Origin: DASRWI01 sp035654655
Lineage (GTDB): Bacteria > Bacteroidota > Ignavibacteria > Ignavibacteriales > Ignavibacteriaceae
Length of the DNA: 64,000 bases
Assembly: GCA_035654655.1 (NCBI GenBank)
Contig: DASRWI010000005.1
Coordinates: forward strand, 1-64,000
Direction of reading: 5' to 3'
Shown: piece by piece, positions 35,269 to 45,600 of the stretch
How positions within the stretch are numbered: position 1 is the first letter of the stretch
Layout: the number at the start of each line of letters is the position of its first letter
Translations under genes and position numbers: made by a program
The notes under the pieces: model-generated
What the model was told of the DNA's origin: nothing
Database searches by the model: none
What the model saw: only the letters and a program-made list of their open reading frames with translations

Positions 35269-36249
35269 ATGATAAAACATTTAGGCGTTCTTCTGCTTTT
35301 TTCTCTCCTAATTGGTGGATGCAAAGTTAATCCCGCTGACCCCTTGTATGTAAATGAATTTGGAAAAGTTTATGTAACTGCAAATGTAATTGGTGCTGAT
35401 ATATTAATAAATAATCAATCATCAGGATTCTTTACGCCTGACACACTGACATTAAATAGCGGTTCTTACCAGTTAAGTATTGTTAAAGATGGTTACATAA
35501 GAATTGATGATTCGGTAAAAATTGAAACAGGTTCTTTTATAGAAAAAAATTATACGCTGCAAATCGCATTAGTTGGCAAAACTGTTTTGCTTGAAGATTT
35601 TGCTAATGTAAGCTGCATTCCCTGTGTTACATCCAATAATATAATAGAGAGTTTAAAGAAAAGATATTCATCCAAAGATTTTATTGCCATTAAATATGCT
35701 ACTAATTTTCCTACCCCTTACGACCCTTTTTATCTAAACAATAAAGATTTAATGAACAACAAGATGAGCTATTATAATATTATTCTTGCTCCTACTATAA
35801 TTATTGACGGAACCATTAAACCAACTCCTACTGATTCGCTAATGATTCAAAATAAAATTGATGAAGAAAGAATTCTCCCTGCAGATTTTAAATTAGAGAT
35901 TAAGGACACAATTATAAATAACATTTACAGAGTAGATGTGAGCGCTTCATTATTAAATTCTAATTTGGACCTTTCTAATCTTGTTATCAAAGGTTATTTA
36001 ATTGAAGAGCAAATTTCATTTACAACAGCACCCGGACAAAGTGGTGAATTAGAATTTTATAATGTTGTAAGAGAACAATTCCCGGATGTTCAAGCTAATT
36101 TATTAATTGGTAGCAGTACAGATAATCCGTATAAATACACAGCTCCAATTAGTTTAAAAACTATATACAATCAGGAAAAATTAAAAGCAGTTTTTTTTAT
36201 ACAGGATGTAAATACAAAAAAAGTTTATCAGGCAAGTTCTACTTTTTAA
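35269..36249 (+). CDS. lipoprotein with PEGA and thioredoxin-like (Omp28-type) domains
   Basis: A 326-residue lipoprotein (lipobox LIGGC, Cys18). The N-terminal 30-100 part is a PEGA-like beta domain (VTANVIGADILINN, SYQLSIVKDGY). The rest is thioredoxin-like with a Cys116-x-x-Cys119 site (VSCIPCVTS) and the Omp28-type region AYYNIILAPTIIIDG-like. It is the first gene of a five-gene run of envelope redox and T9SS proteins, 24 bp ahead of the next. A role in thiol handling at the outer membrane is inferred. Confidence 0.72.
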   Translation: MIKHLGVLLLFSLLIGGCKVNPADPLYVNEFGKVYVTANVIGADILINNQSSGFFTPDTLTLNSGSYQLSIVKDGYIRIDDSVKIETGSFIEKNYTLQIALVGKTVLLEDFANVSCIPCVTSNNIIESLKKRYSSKDFIAIKYATNFPTPYDPFYLNNKDLMNNKMSYYNIILAPTIIIDGTIKPTPTDSLMIQNKIDEERILPADFKLEIKDTIINNIYRVDVSASLLNSNLDLSNLVIKGYLIEEQISFTTAPGQSGELEFYNVVREQFPDVQANLLIGSSTDNPYKYTAPISLKTIYNQEKLKAVFFIQDVNTKKVYQASSTF

Positions 36250-36273
36250 TATAACACATAAAGGAGTGGTGAT

Positions 36274-37626
36274 ATGAGAAAATTAGTTACTTTGTTTTTT
36301 TCAATAGTTCTACTAAGTTCATTAACGCTTTCACAGCAGAAGAAAAATCCTGTTCTTGAATATTGTACAGGTACCTGGTGTCAATGGTGTCCTTGCGGAG
36401 AGACTACAATTTTAAATTCTATTCTTCCTAATGTTCCAAATGCAATAATGCTTGCTTATCATGGTCCTGCTAATGGAACTGATCCAATGTCATTTTTCCC
36501 GGGTAATTCTATAATTGTAACTTTATTAAAACAGGCAGATGGTTATACTTATTATCCAACCGGTACTATTAATAGAACCAATGCACCCGTTGATTATGAA
36601 TCCTGGTTAAGCCCCATGCAGGCAAATGCTCTTATGGATGCAACTGTAGATATTTTAACTTTAAAAGAATATAATGAGAGTACAAGATTATTAAAGACAA
36701 ATATTACCTTTAAATCTCTTCAGGAATTAACCGGTGAATTTAAATATAATTTAATCTTAACAGAAGATAGTTTAATTTATAGTCAAACAGGAAATACCAC
36801 TTGCAGAGGTAGTTCAACTTTCCAGCATGATTTTGTTGTTAAGTCAATGGTAAATGGTGCTTTAGGTGAATCAATTGTAAATGGTACCTGGAGCAACGGA
36901 CAAACATTTACAAAGACTTTCGAATACACAATTCCATCCAACATAAACATAAATATAAGTAAAGCTCACATTGTAGTTTTTGTTTATAAAGTTAATGCGG
37001 CAGCATTAAATAGAAGTGAAATTCAGCAGGCAATGGAGTATGATTTAATGGGAAATAATCTGCCTGTTGAACTTTCTGCTTTTAATGCTGCGGTTGAACA
37101 AGATGGAATAAGACTAAACTGGACAACTTGTACTGAAATAAATAATTACGGTTTTGAAGTACAAAAATCATATGATGGTGAAAATTTCTTTGCACTTGGC
37201 TTTGTAAAAGGAGCAGGCTCATCAACTGAGATAATAAATTATTCATATAAAGAAAATTTCAAGAGCAATAAAGCAGAAAATTTTTATTATAGATTAAAAC
37301 AAGTTGATTTTGATGGACATACAAATTATAGTAACATAATAAATGTTGGTTTTGATATACCTACAGCATTTTCATTGGGACAAAATTATCCTAATCCATT
37401 TAACCCGGCAACAATTATTAATTACAGAATTCCTGAAATTACAAATGTTGAATTATCCGTTGTAGATATCTTAGGAAATCGTGTTGCTCTTCTTGTAAAT
37501 GAAGTTAAAGCCGCAGGTAATTATGATGTAACTTTTGATGCTTCAAATTTACCTTCGGGTGTTTACTTCTATCAAATCAAAACAGATAATTATACTAATA
37601 TTAAAAAAATGATGTTATTAAAGTAA
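36274..37626 (+). CDS. secreted thioredoxin-like protein with T9SS sorting domain
   Basis: A 450-residue exported protein. After the signal peptide (about 1-20) comes a thioredoxin-like domain with WCQWC (Cys36, Cys39), plus Cys31 and Cys41 close by. Residues about 265-360 are a stalk module (PVELSAFNAAVEQDG, RLNWTTCTEINNYGFEV) that recurs in the 61.6 kb protein. The last 80 residues are a T9SS type A sorting domain (GQNYPNPFNPAT, then YDVTFDASNLPSGVYFYQI). It would be exported by T9SS and kept on the surface or released. AAGGAG precedes the ATG by 7 nt. Confidence 0.85.
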   Translation: MRKLVTLFFSIVLLSSLTLSQQKKNPVLEYCTGTWCQWCPCGETTILNSILPNVPNAIMLAYHGPANGTDPMSFFPGNSIIVTLLKQADGYTYYPTGTINRTNAPVDYESWLSPMQANALMDATVDILTLKEYNESTRLLKTNITFKSLQELTGEFKYNLILTEDSLIYSQTGNTTCRGSSTFQHDFVVKSMVNGALGESIVNGTWSNGQTFTKTFEYTIPSNININISKAHIVVFVYKVNAAALNRSEIQQAMEYDLMGNNLPVELSAFNAAVEQDGIRLNWTTCTEINNYGFEVQKSYDGENFFALGFVKGAGSSTEIINYSYKENFKSNKAENFYYRLKQVDFDGHTNYSNIINVGFDIPTAFSLGQNYPNPFNPATIINYRIPEITNVELSVVDILGNRVALLVNEVKAAGNYDVTFDASNLPSGVYFYQIKTDNYTNIKKMMLLK

Positions 37627-37627
37627 T

Positions 37628-38338
37628 ATGAAAAAATTCTTATTAATATTTATTCTATGTGCCTGTAAAGCTTTTACCCAAAGCTTTACAGTCACTGTTG
37701 CTGAAACTTCAGTAACCCATACAGTCCCCTACGAATTTGTTTTTGACATAACATACAAAAACATATCAAATGATACATTAGCTTTTTATTTTGTAAGAAC
37801 TACAAATAATTTACCATCAAGTTGGTATTCGTCGTTTTGTTTTAATTTTTGCTTTCCACCTGAAATGGATAGTATTGCAACTACATCGGGATTCTTAAGT
37901 ACACCACTTGCGCCTAATGAAGAACGGGTGTGTCAATTACATATTGTTGCAGATTCTGTTGTGGGTATTGGTAATGTAATAACCAGAATTGGAATATTTA
38001 ATTCAAGTGAAATAAAAACGTTAAGCATATTGGCAAATGGCGGAGTTACTGATGTAAATGAGAATATTTTTGTCGATAATTTTACGCTGAATCAGAATTA
38101 TCCCAATCCTTTTAATCCATCTACAACAATTTCATTTAGCTTAAATGAAAGTTCAAATACTACACTGGAAGTATTAGATGTAAAAGGAAGTACTATAAGT
38201 ATTTTGCATAAAGGATATTTACCAAAAGGAAATTATAATTTTAATTTTGATAAAGCAGGATTGTCAAGCGGTATTTATTTTTATAGATTAACATCATCCG
38301 GCATATCAATAATTAAAAAAATGATTTTGGAGAAATAA
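37628..38338 (+). CDS. small T9SS-sorted secreted protein
   Basis: A 236-residue protein: signal peptide (about 1-18), an unrecognised domain of about 125 residues with cysteines near the middle (FCFNFCFPPEMD), and a C-terminal T9SS sorting domain (NQNYPNPFNPSTTISF, SSGIYFYRL). It lacks the stalk module found in its neighbour. The start is one base after the previous stop, and the next gene begins inside its own stop codon, so the run is a single transcription unit. Confidence 0.8.
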   Translation: MKKFLLIFILCACKAFTQSFTVTVAETSVTHTVPYEFVFDITYKNISNDTLAFYFVRTTNNLPSSWYSSFCFNFCFPPEMDSIATTSGFLSTPLAPNEERVCQLHIVADSVVGIGNVITRIGIFNSSEIKTLSILANGGVTDVNENIFVDNFTLNQNYPNPFNPSTTISFSLNESSNTTLEVLDVKGSTISILHKGYLPKGNYNFNFDKAGLSSGIYFYRLTSSGISIIKKMILEK

Positions 38339-38832
38339 TGAAGTCAGTTTTTATTTTCATCTTAAGCTTATTCTTTTTTATTAATATTTTTCCGCAGGAA
38401 GGAAATAAAAAAGCTCCAAACTTCAAACTTGAAAATGTAAATGGCGGGTCCATTGAACTAAATAAAAATTTAGGTAAGGGACCCGTTCTAATTAGTTTTT
38501 GGGCTACCTGGTGTAAACCTTGTGTAGAAGAATTAACTGAATATCAAAAAATTTTCAACGTCTATAAGGATAAGGGATTTAACATATTTGCAATTTCAAC
38601 TGACAATGAAAAAACCGCAGCCAGGGTTAAACCTTTTGTAAAATCAAAACAATATCCATTTACTGTTCTGCTTGATATAAACTCGGATGTTGCAAAAAAA
38701 TATTACGCTGCAAATGTTCCTTTTTCTGTATTACTTGATAGCAAAGGAAATATTGTATATACACATACAGGTTATATGAAGGGTGATGAGAAGATTATGG
38801 AACAAAAGATAGTTGAACTCTTAAATAAATAA
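38338..38832 (+). CDS. TlpA-family thioredoxin-like protein
   Basis: A 164-residue periplasmic redoxin. After a signal peptide (about 1-20, ending FPQE), the AhpC/TSA-type fold carries WATWCKPC (Cys59, Cys62), and a cis-Pro loop VPFSVLLD follows. TlpA/ResA-like proteins reduce disulfides in the periplasm. In this operon it could supply reducing power to the two thioredoxin-like envelope proteins upstream, which is inference. It overlaps the previous stop (TAATG) by one base. Confidence 0.85.
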   Translation: MKSVFIFILSLFFFINIFPQEGNKKAPNFKLENVNGGSIELNKNLGKGPVLISFWATWCKPCVEELTEYQKIFNVYKDKGFNIFAISTDNEKTAARVKPFVKSKQYPFTVLLDINSDVAKKYYAANVPFSVLLDSKGNIVYTHTGYMKGDEKIMEQKIVELLNK

Positions 38833-38856
38833 TTTCTTCAAAAACTATTTTCCAAT

Positions 38857-40377
38857 ATGAAAAAATATTTTCTGTTTTTTGCTTTATTTATTGTCTCATC
38901 TTATGCCCAGGATGAAGGAATAAAAATCCTTCCTCAAGGTTTAGGTTTATGGAATCAGCTTGAATATTCTTATGACATAAAAGATAAAAGAGAAATACTT
39001 GAGAACTGGCTTAATCTTGATTATCAATATGGAATCTTTCAAGCAGGAATAAGGTTTGATGTTTTTCAACCAAATGATCCCAACCCATCTATAAGCAGGG
39101 GTAAAGAGCGATTTGCTAACGTAGATTTTAAATATATTAAGGCAGATTATGGTAATGATAATGCTAACATCGAAATAACGGCCGGAAATTATTATGCAAT
39201 GTTTGGAAGGGGTTTGGTAATTAAAAGTTATGAGGATAGGAATATAAGGGTTGATAATAATCTGCTCGGCTTGAAGGTGGTTGGTAAATATAAGGACCTT
39301 AGATTAACAGCTTTATCCGGTGAGGCTGCAAATTCACAAAATATCAGAGAAGACATTATCCACGCATTTGATGCTGAGTATAATCCTTTCGACTTTATTA
39401 AAGGAGGCTTTACTTATTCATTAACAACTCCAAACAATAATTCTTCCAGAACTAATATTACCTCTTTCAGATTAATGCCATCATTTAATTATCTTGATTT
39501 CTATTTTGAATATGGAATGAAGTTTAACAGAGATGATTTTTATTATACAGAACAAATAAAAAATATTTCAGGTAAAGCTTTTTACGGCAGCGGTAATTTT
39601 TATTTTGAAAACTTAGCGTTTATTGCTGAGTATAAGTATTATGATAATTTTGGCAGCTACTCTGCTGATAGAACAATTATTTATAATACTCCTCCTGCAG
39701 TACGAAATGAATATTCTTATTTATTGTTGAACAGACATCCATCCCCATTATATCAGGATAATGAACAAGGTTATAGAATTGAGTGGCTTTATAATTTTGG
39801 GGAGGAAAATTCAATTAATTTAAGCGGCAGTTCAACCAGAAGTTTAGATAAGTCTTCTTTGTATAAAAGTACTAAAGGTTTAAGTTTACCGGCTTCCGAT
39901 GCTTTAAAGGAAGTCTTTCTCCAGGTAAATTATAAATGGAGTGATTTCATTTCAAGCATCGTTGGACTTCATTATAATGAAGAATTTACAAGTTCTACCA
40001 AAAACAGAACAGCTATTCTTGAAAATAGATTACATTTAAATGATTATAATACGTTAAGAATAATATTGGAACATCAGCAGACATATAATTTTTACAATTT
40101 TGAAAATTATTATGATGATGTTTTAACTGCTGAGTTACTTCATTCTCCTGATTTTAGTGTATCCTTTGTAAGTGAAATGCTCAGCAGATATAATGATGGA
40201 AATAAATTGATTAGAAGATTCTGGAACCTTGTTCAGTTTGGGTATAAAGCATTTGAAAATGTTGAACTAACATTACTTGTTGGCTCACGTCAGGCAGGTA
40301 ATATCTGCATTGGTGGAGTTTGCCGCTATGAACCTGAATTCAGAGGTGTAGAATTTAAAATGATAACAAGATTATAA
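38857..40377 (+). CDS. DUF6029-type outer-membrane beta-barrel
   Basis: A 506-residue predicted barrel with a signal peptide (about 1-17). The N-terminal pattern (LGLWNQLEYSYDI, TAGNYYAMFGRGLVIKSY) resembles the DUF6029 family of Bacteroidota. Alternating short polar/aromatic strands run to the end (EFRGVEFKMITRL). Function unknown. It is the last gene of the redox/T9SS run and comes only 24 bp after the TlpA gene, so the products are likely made together. The barrel might be a docking or release site for exported neighbours. Confidence 0.7.
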   Translation: MKKYFLFFALFIVSSYAQDEGIKILPQGLGLWNQLEYSYDIKDKREILENWLNLDYQYGIFQAGIRFDVFQPNDPNPSISRGKERFANVDFKYIKADYGNDNANIEITAGNYYAMFGRGLVIKSYEDRNIRVDNNLLGLKVVGKYKDLRLTALSGEAANSQNIREDIIHAFDAEYNPFDFIKGGFTYSLTTPNNNSSRTNITSFRLMPSFNYLDFYFEYGMKFNRDDFYYTEQIKNISGKAFYGSGNFYFENLAFIAEYKYYDNFGSYSADRTIIYNTPPAVRNEYSYLLLNRHPSPLYQDNEQGYRIEWLYNFGEENSINLSGSSTRSLDKSSLYKSTKGLSLPASDALKEVFLQVNYKWSDFISSIVGLHYNEEFTSSTKNRTAILENRLHLNDYNTLRIILEHQQTYNFYNFENYYDDVLTAELLHSPDFSVSFVSEMLSRYNDGNKLIRRFWNLVQFGYKAFENVELTLLVGSRQAGNICIGGVCRYEPEFRGVEFKMITRL

Positions 40378-40380
40378 TTA

Positions 40381-41784
40381 TTATTTTATTTTTTCATAAA
40401 TAATTAATTTCTGATTACCGCCTCTTATTATTGTTCTTGATGCATAATAGTTTTTAAAATCACCTTCTTTTGTAAACTTTAGGTATTCTGGAGGATTGGG
40501 ATAATCAACAAGCATATAAGCTGGTTTTTGTTCTTTAGCCTCATTATTACTATAGTTTGAAGTTAATCCTAATACATCGTGGACTTTTCCTTTTTGATAG
40601 AAAAATCTCAATATACCAACTTCATCTGCAGCCACATTAGAGCCAAATTCGGCATTTAAGTTTAACCATTCTGAAGCAGACTTATATAAAATATATTTTG
40701 AACTATATGGTTTAAAAAATGTTTTATATGGCAGTACCATGGCTAAAATAAAAATTACAAGATAAGCAGCATAGACCAATGTTTTTTGGATATTTAATTT
40801 TATAACAACTGCTTCAAAAGCTAACACAAATCCCCAGGTTATTATGATAGAATAAAAGGTATAGTACCATTGATAACCGGGAGGATTAAGAATCAATCCA
40901 TAAATTAAAAATAAAAGAACTTGCCAGATGATAATTATTAATGTTGCTTTATTAAGAATATATTTCTTGTCAATAATTGAAGCTATTACAAATCCAGCCA
41001 GACCTAATATGGTAATTATTAAACCTAAAGCAGCACCGCCGGGAAATGAACTGAAAAAATGTGAAAAGAATAATGAGCCATCTCCCCAATAACCTGATGC
41101 ACCTTGTTGAATTTTTGCATAAATACTTCTCGGCAGTAATTCTCCAAAATAAAAATAGCTGTATATAAACCAGGGAAGTAGTAAAACAACAAAAATGATG
41201 ATAGGTTTATAATTGATTTTTTTTGTTGTGATTAGATCATAGATAAAAACTATGAGTATAAAAAGTATTGAATCAAATCTCGCCAGGACTGCTAAAGCTC
41301 CAACTAACCAAAATAAATACATTTTGTTTTTTAAGTAAGCAAATAATGAAGCCATTATAAGCATAAGAGTTAAAAATATTTCCATACCCACAGCATTGCG
41401 AAGAAGTGGATTGGCGAGGAATATTATTGGGAATAATAATGCACCATTTTTAAAATTCAAATGTTCAAATATTTTATATCCGAAATAACATAATAACCAT
41501 AGACATACGAATCCTATTAAGTGAGCAACCAGGGGAACAGTTACATTTGACATCCATTTAACATTATGGTATGTAAAAGAAACCAATAAAGTATATAATG
41601 GTGAAGTTGTTGCATTTATTTTTTCTCCATTATTAAACACATAACCATTTCCACCTTCGATGTTGCTTGCATAAGAATAAAATATGTAAGCATCGTCCTG
41701 CTGAACTTTCCAATAGGAAGTAAGAATTATCAGGCAAAGAATTGTAAAAAGAAGCTTGGGAAAATGTTTTTGGTCAATTCTCAT
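40381..41784 (-). CDS. polytopic membrane protein, glycosyltransferase-like (GT-C type)
   Basis: About 467 residues with roughly a dozen membrane helices and a soluble C-terminal part of about 110 residues. The early loop with DDAYIFYSYASNIEGGNGYVF is typical of GT-C glycosyltransferases such as ArnT-like and dolichol-phosphate mannosyltransferases, which carry an acidic motif in their first periplasmic loop. No exact family can be given. A TTG at 41820 would add 12 residues; the ATG at 41784 is the better start. It converges on the DUF6029 gene with a 3-bp gap. Confidence 0.65.
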   Translation of the reverse strand: MRIDQKHFPKLLFTILCLIILTSYWKVQQDDAYIFYSYASNIEGGNGYVFNNGEKINATTSPLYTLLVSFTYHNVKWMSNVTVPLVAHLIGFVCLWLLCYFGYKIFEHLNFKNGALLFPIIFLANPLLRNAVGMEIFLTLMLIMASLFAYLKNKMYLFWLVGALAVLARFDSILFILIVFIYDLITTKKINYKPIIIFVVLLLPWFIYSYFYFGELLPRSIYAKIQQGASGYWGDGSLFFSHFFSSFPGGAALGLIITILGLAGFVIASIIDKKYILNKATLIIIIWQVLLFLIYGLILNPPGYQWYYTFYSIIITWGFVLAFEAVVIKLNIQKTLVYAAYLVIFILAMVLPYKTFFKPYSSKYILYKSASEWLNLNAEFGSNVAADEVGILRFFYQKGKVHDVLGLTSNYSNNEAKEQKPAYMLVDYPNPPEYLKFTKEGDFKNYYASRTIIRGGNQKLIIYEKIK

Positions 41785-41941
41785 AGTTATAAGTTTATTG
41801 TTGAAAATAATAGTCAGCAAAAAATAATAACATTTATGTTGGTTTACTAAAGAAAATTGTAGATTTTCTAAACTTGACCTTACTAACCCGGAAATTAAAA
41901 TAAATTGATAATATTCAAGTTGTGGTTTATATTGATAAATT

Positions 41942-42610
41942 ATGAAAATATTAGTTTTTTTATTGCTTTTACTGTTTATCCTTGATACTTTACCTCAGCA
42001 GCTTAAAGGAGATAAAGGTGCTTTTTCTATTGCAAGGCTTAAGTATGAAGGAGGAGGAGATTGGTATAACGATCCATCTGCTGAAGTTAATCTTCTTAGG
42101 TTTATAAGGGAAAATACTAACTTAAATGTAAAAGATATTTATCAATTTGCAGATTTATCTACTGATGAAATATTTTCATATCCCTTTATTTTTATGACCG
42201 GTCACGGTAATATTGTTTTTACTGATGCTGAAGCTGAAAGATTGAGAAAATATTTAGATGCCGGAGGTTTTCTTTATATTGATGATGATTATGGTTTGGA
42301 CAAAGCAGTGAGAAGAGAATTAAAAAAAGTCTTTCCTGATAAAGATTTTCAGGAAATTCCATTTGACCATCCTATTTATCATATTGTTTTTGATTTTCCA
42401 TCAGGGCCCCCAAAAACTCATAAGCACGATGAAAAACCTCCTCAGGGTTTTGGAATTTTTATTAATGAAAAATTAGCAGTTTACTATACTTATGAGGCAA
42501 ATCCAAGTGATGGATGGGCAGACATAGAAGTACATCAGGATCCACCTGAAAAGAGAGAAGAAGCATTGAGGTTTGGAACCAATATTGTAGTTTATGCATT
42601 ATCAAACTAG
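41942..42610 (+). CDS. DUF4159-family secreted protein
   Basis: A 222-residue protein with a signal peptide (about 1-19) and the DUF4159 blocks FSIARLKYEGGGDWYNDPSA, FIFMTGHGNIVFTDAEAE and GFLYIDDDYGLDKAVRRE. DUF4159 resembles a GATase-like/ThuA-like fold. Function unknown. It is 6 bp upstream of the DUF4175 gene; the two families often co-occur, along with BatA/MoxR-type genes not present here. Confidence 0.85.
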   Translation: MKILVFLLLLLFILDTLPQQLKGDKGAFSIARLKYEGGGDWYNDPSAEVNLLRFIRENTNLNVKDIYQFADLSTDEIFSYPFIFMTGHGNIVFTDAEAERLRKYLDAGGFLYIDDDYGLDKAVRRELKKVFPDKDFQEIPFDHPIYHIVFDFPSGPPKTHKHDEKPPQGFGIFINEKLAVYYTYEANPSDGWADIEVHQDPPEKREEALRFGTNIVVYALSN

Positions 42611-42616
42611 AAAAAG

Positions 42617-45600
42617 ATGATTACTAATACAGTACCATATAAACATCTTCTTGACAAAATAGAAGAATACCATAAAAAAGAAGCTAAGAATCTTTTAGTT
42701 TATGGGATTCAAATGTTTATAATATTATCATTAGGGTCGTTCTTTTTATTTAGCTTAATTGAAATGCTTCTGTTTTCATCTTCAACAGTTAGAACAATTT
42801 TTTTGTTTATCACTATAATAATTACTTTTTATGGTCTTTATTCATTTGTAATTTCACCTCTTCTTGTGGTAGCAGGATTTAGAAGGTATAAAAATATAAA
42901 TCATTCCATTTCAATTATTGGTAAAAAACATAGTGAAGTTAATGATGACTTAACTAATGCAATTTCGTTAGCTGAGGAAGAAAAACAAGTTGGATTTTAT
43001 TCCAATCCACTTATAGAAGCTGCATTCTTTCAAATCTATGGCAAATTAAAGGATATAGACTTTACTTCAGTAATAAATTTTGAAAAACCTAAAAAATTAT
43101 TCCAATATACTGCTTTTATAATTATTGCGATTACAGGATTATTTCTGGCTTCAAATGGTTTGAGATTTGCCGGTTACAGAATTCTAAATCCCAATACACA
43201 ATTTCTTCCCCCACAAAAATTTTACTTTGTAGTATCTCCGGGCAATATGAAAATATTAAAAGGGAACAATGTTGAAATAAAAATCAATGTTAAAGGATAC
43301 GCTCCTGATGAAATGCAGCTTGCACTCAAAAATATTGATGAACCAAAATTTAATTTTATTGATTTAAAAAAAGATTCTACCGGTTCATATGTTTACCTTG
43401 TTAAAAATACTTTAACAGCATTTAATTACTATGCTTCTGCTGAAGATATAAAAAGTGAAGAATATAAAATTGATGTAGTAAATAATCCTTCAATTAAAAG
43501 TTTAAGTATTAAGATAAATCCCCCTGTATACTCAGGATTACCTTCATCCGAACAATTGGATAACGGAAATATTTCAACCCTTGCCGGAAGCAGAATTTCT
43601 TTAAGTTTGTCTTCTTCTAAAAATCTTAAATCTGCTTTCCTGTTTTTTGATGATTCTACAAAGCTTGACCTTAATGTTAATGAAGATGCAGCTGATATTC
43701 AGTTTCAGGTAAAGAAAGATGTAAATTATAAAATCATTTTGACTGACAATGAATGGTACAGTAATGAATCTCCAATTTCCTATACCATCAAAACATTAAG
43801 CGATGCTTTTCCAACTCTTGAAGTTGTTGAACCGGGGAAAAACACGGATTTGTCTAATGATAATCGTCTTCCATTATTATTAAGAATTAGTGATGATTAT
43901 GGTTTCAGCAATTTAAAGATTAATTATAAAATATTATCTGTCGATGAAAATAGTCCAAATCAGAAATATGAAAGTGTGAATATTGATTTTGATAAAAGAA
44001 CGAAAGATGCTGAAGTTACTTATATATGGAATTTAAGCAGGCTTGAAATTGGCGCCAATGAAGTAGTAAGCTATTATATTGAAGTATTTGATAATGATAA
44101 TGTAAATGGACCTAAATCCACGAGTTCCTCCGAATATTTAATTAGAGTTCCTTCTCTCGAAGAAATTCTTGCACAAACTGATCAAACACATAAAGATGCG
44201 GATGCAGACTTAAAACAAGTTTTAAAAGAAGCTGATGATTTAAAGAAAGACCTTGAAAAGCTTGACCAGGATTTAAAACAGGATAAAAGGGATTTAACCT
44301 GGCAGGAAAAAGAAAAAGTTGAAAATACTTTAGAGAAATTTAAAAACCTCCAGGAAAAGGTCGAGAGTGTAAAAGATAATTTAGCTGAAATGCAGCAGAA
44401 GCTTACTGAAAATAATCTTCTTTCAAAAGAGACTTTATCCAAGTATATGGAACTCCAAAAGCTTATGGATGAAATGACTACTGATGAAATGAAGAAGACT
44501 ATGGAAAAACTTCAGAATATGCTTCAGCAAATGAATAGGAAGATGACTCAGGATGCATTACAGAATATGAAGTTTGATGAAGAGTCTTTCAGGAACAATA
44601 TTGAAAGAACAATGAACCTTCTAAAAAGAGTTCAAGCCGAACAGAAATTAGATGAAATGGTTAAAAGAACTGAGGACATTACCAAGAAGGAAGAACAAGT
44701 AAATCAGAAGATGAATGAAAACAAGATGAATGAAAGTCTTGAGAATCAAAAAGATATAACTGAAGATGTTAATAAACTTGAAGAAGAATTAAAAAATCTC
44801 GAAGACATTATTAAAGATTTGAAGGATGTTCCTAAAGACCAGCTTGAACAAATGAAACAGGAATTTGAGAAAGCCAATAATGAACAACTCTCTCAGGATA
44901 TTGAAAAGAACATTCAACAGAATCAGAAGCAACAGGCTCAGCAAAATCAGCAGCAGCTTTCTTCCAATATGAAACAGATGCAGAAGAATCTGCAGAATAT
45001 GCAAAATCAAATGTCCCAACAGAATATGATGGAAGCATTTAATAATATGATGAAGATGATGGATAATTTGATAACTCTTTCAAAACAGCAGGAAGATTTG
45101 CGGAATGAAACAAAGCAAAATCCTAATTCATCATTTGGTAATGAAGGCAATAAGCAGTCGGGTCTTGAAAATAATTTAGATAAAATTACAAAACAGCTTG
45201 GAGATTTATCTCAAAAAAGTTTTGCTGTAAGTCCTGAAATGGGAAAAGCATTGGGTGATGCAAAAAGGCAAATGAATGAAGCAATGAAAAATATGAGCAG
45301 TAGAAATCTTATGGCATCATTGCAAAATCAACAGGAAGCCATGAGAGCCTTGAATGAAGCAGCATCTATGATGAAGTCATCTATGGAATCGATGATGTCA
45401 GGTGGTCAGGGAGGCGGCATGGCAGGCTTTATGCAGCAGTTAAGTCAAATGGCTCAGCAGCAAATGCAATTGAACAATATGACTCAAATGCTTCAGCAAA
45501 TGCAGCAGGGACAATTAAGCCCACAGCAACAGTCTGAACTTCAGAGACTTTCTCAGCAACAGGATATTATTAGAAAATCATTAGAGCAGTTAAATAAAGA

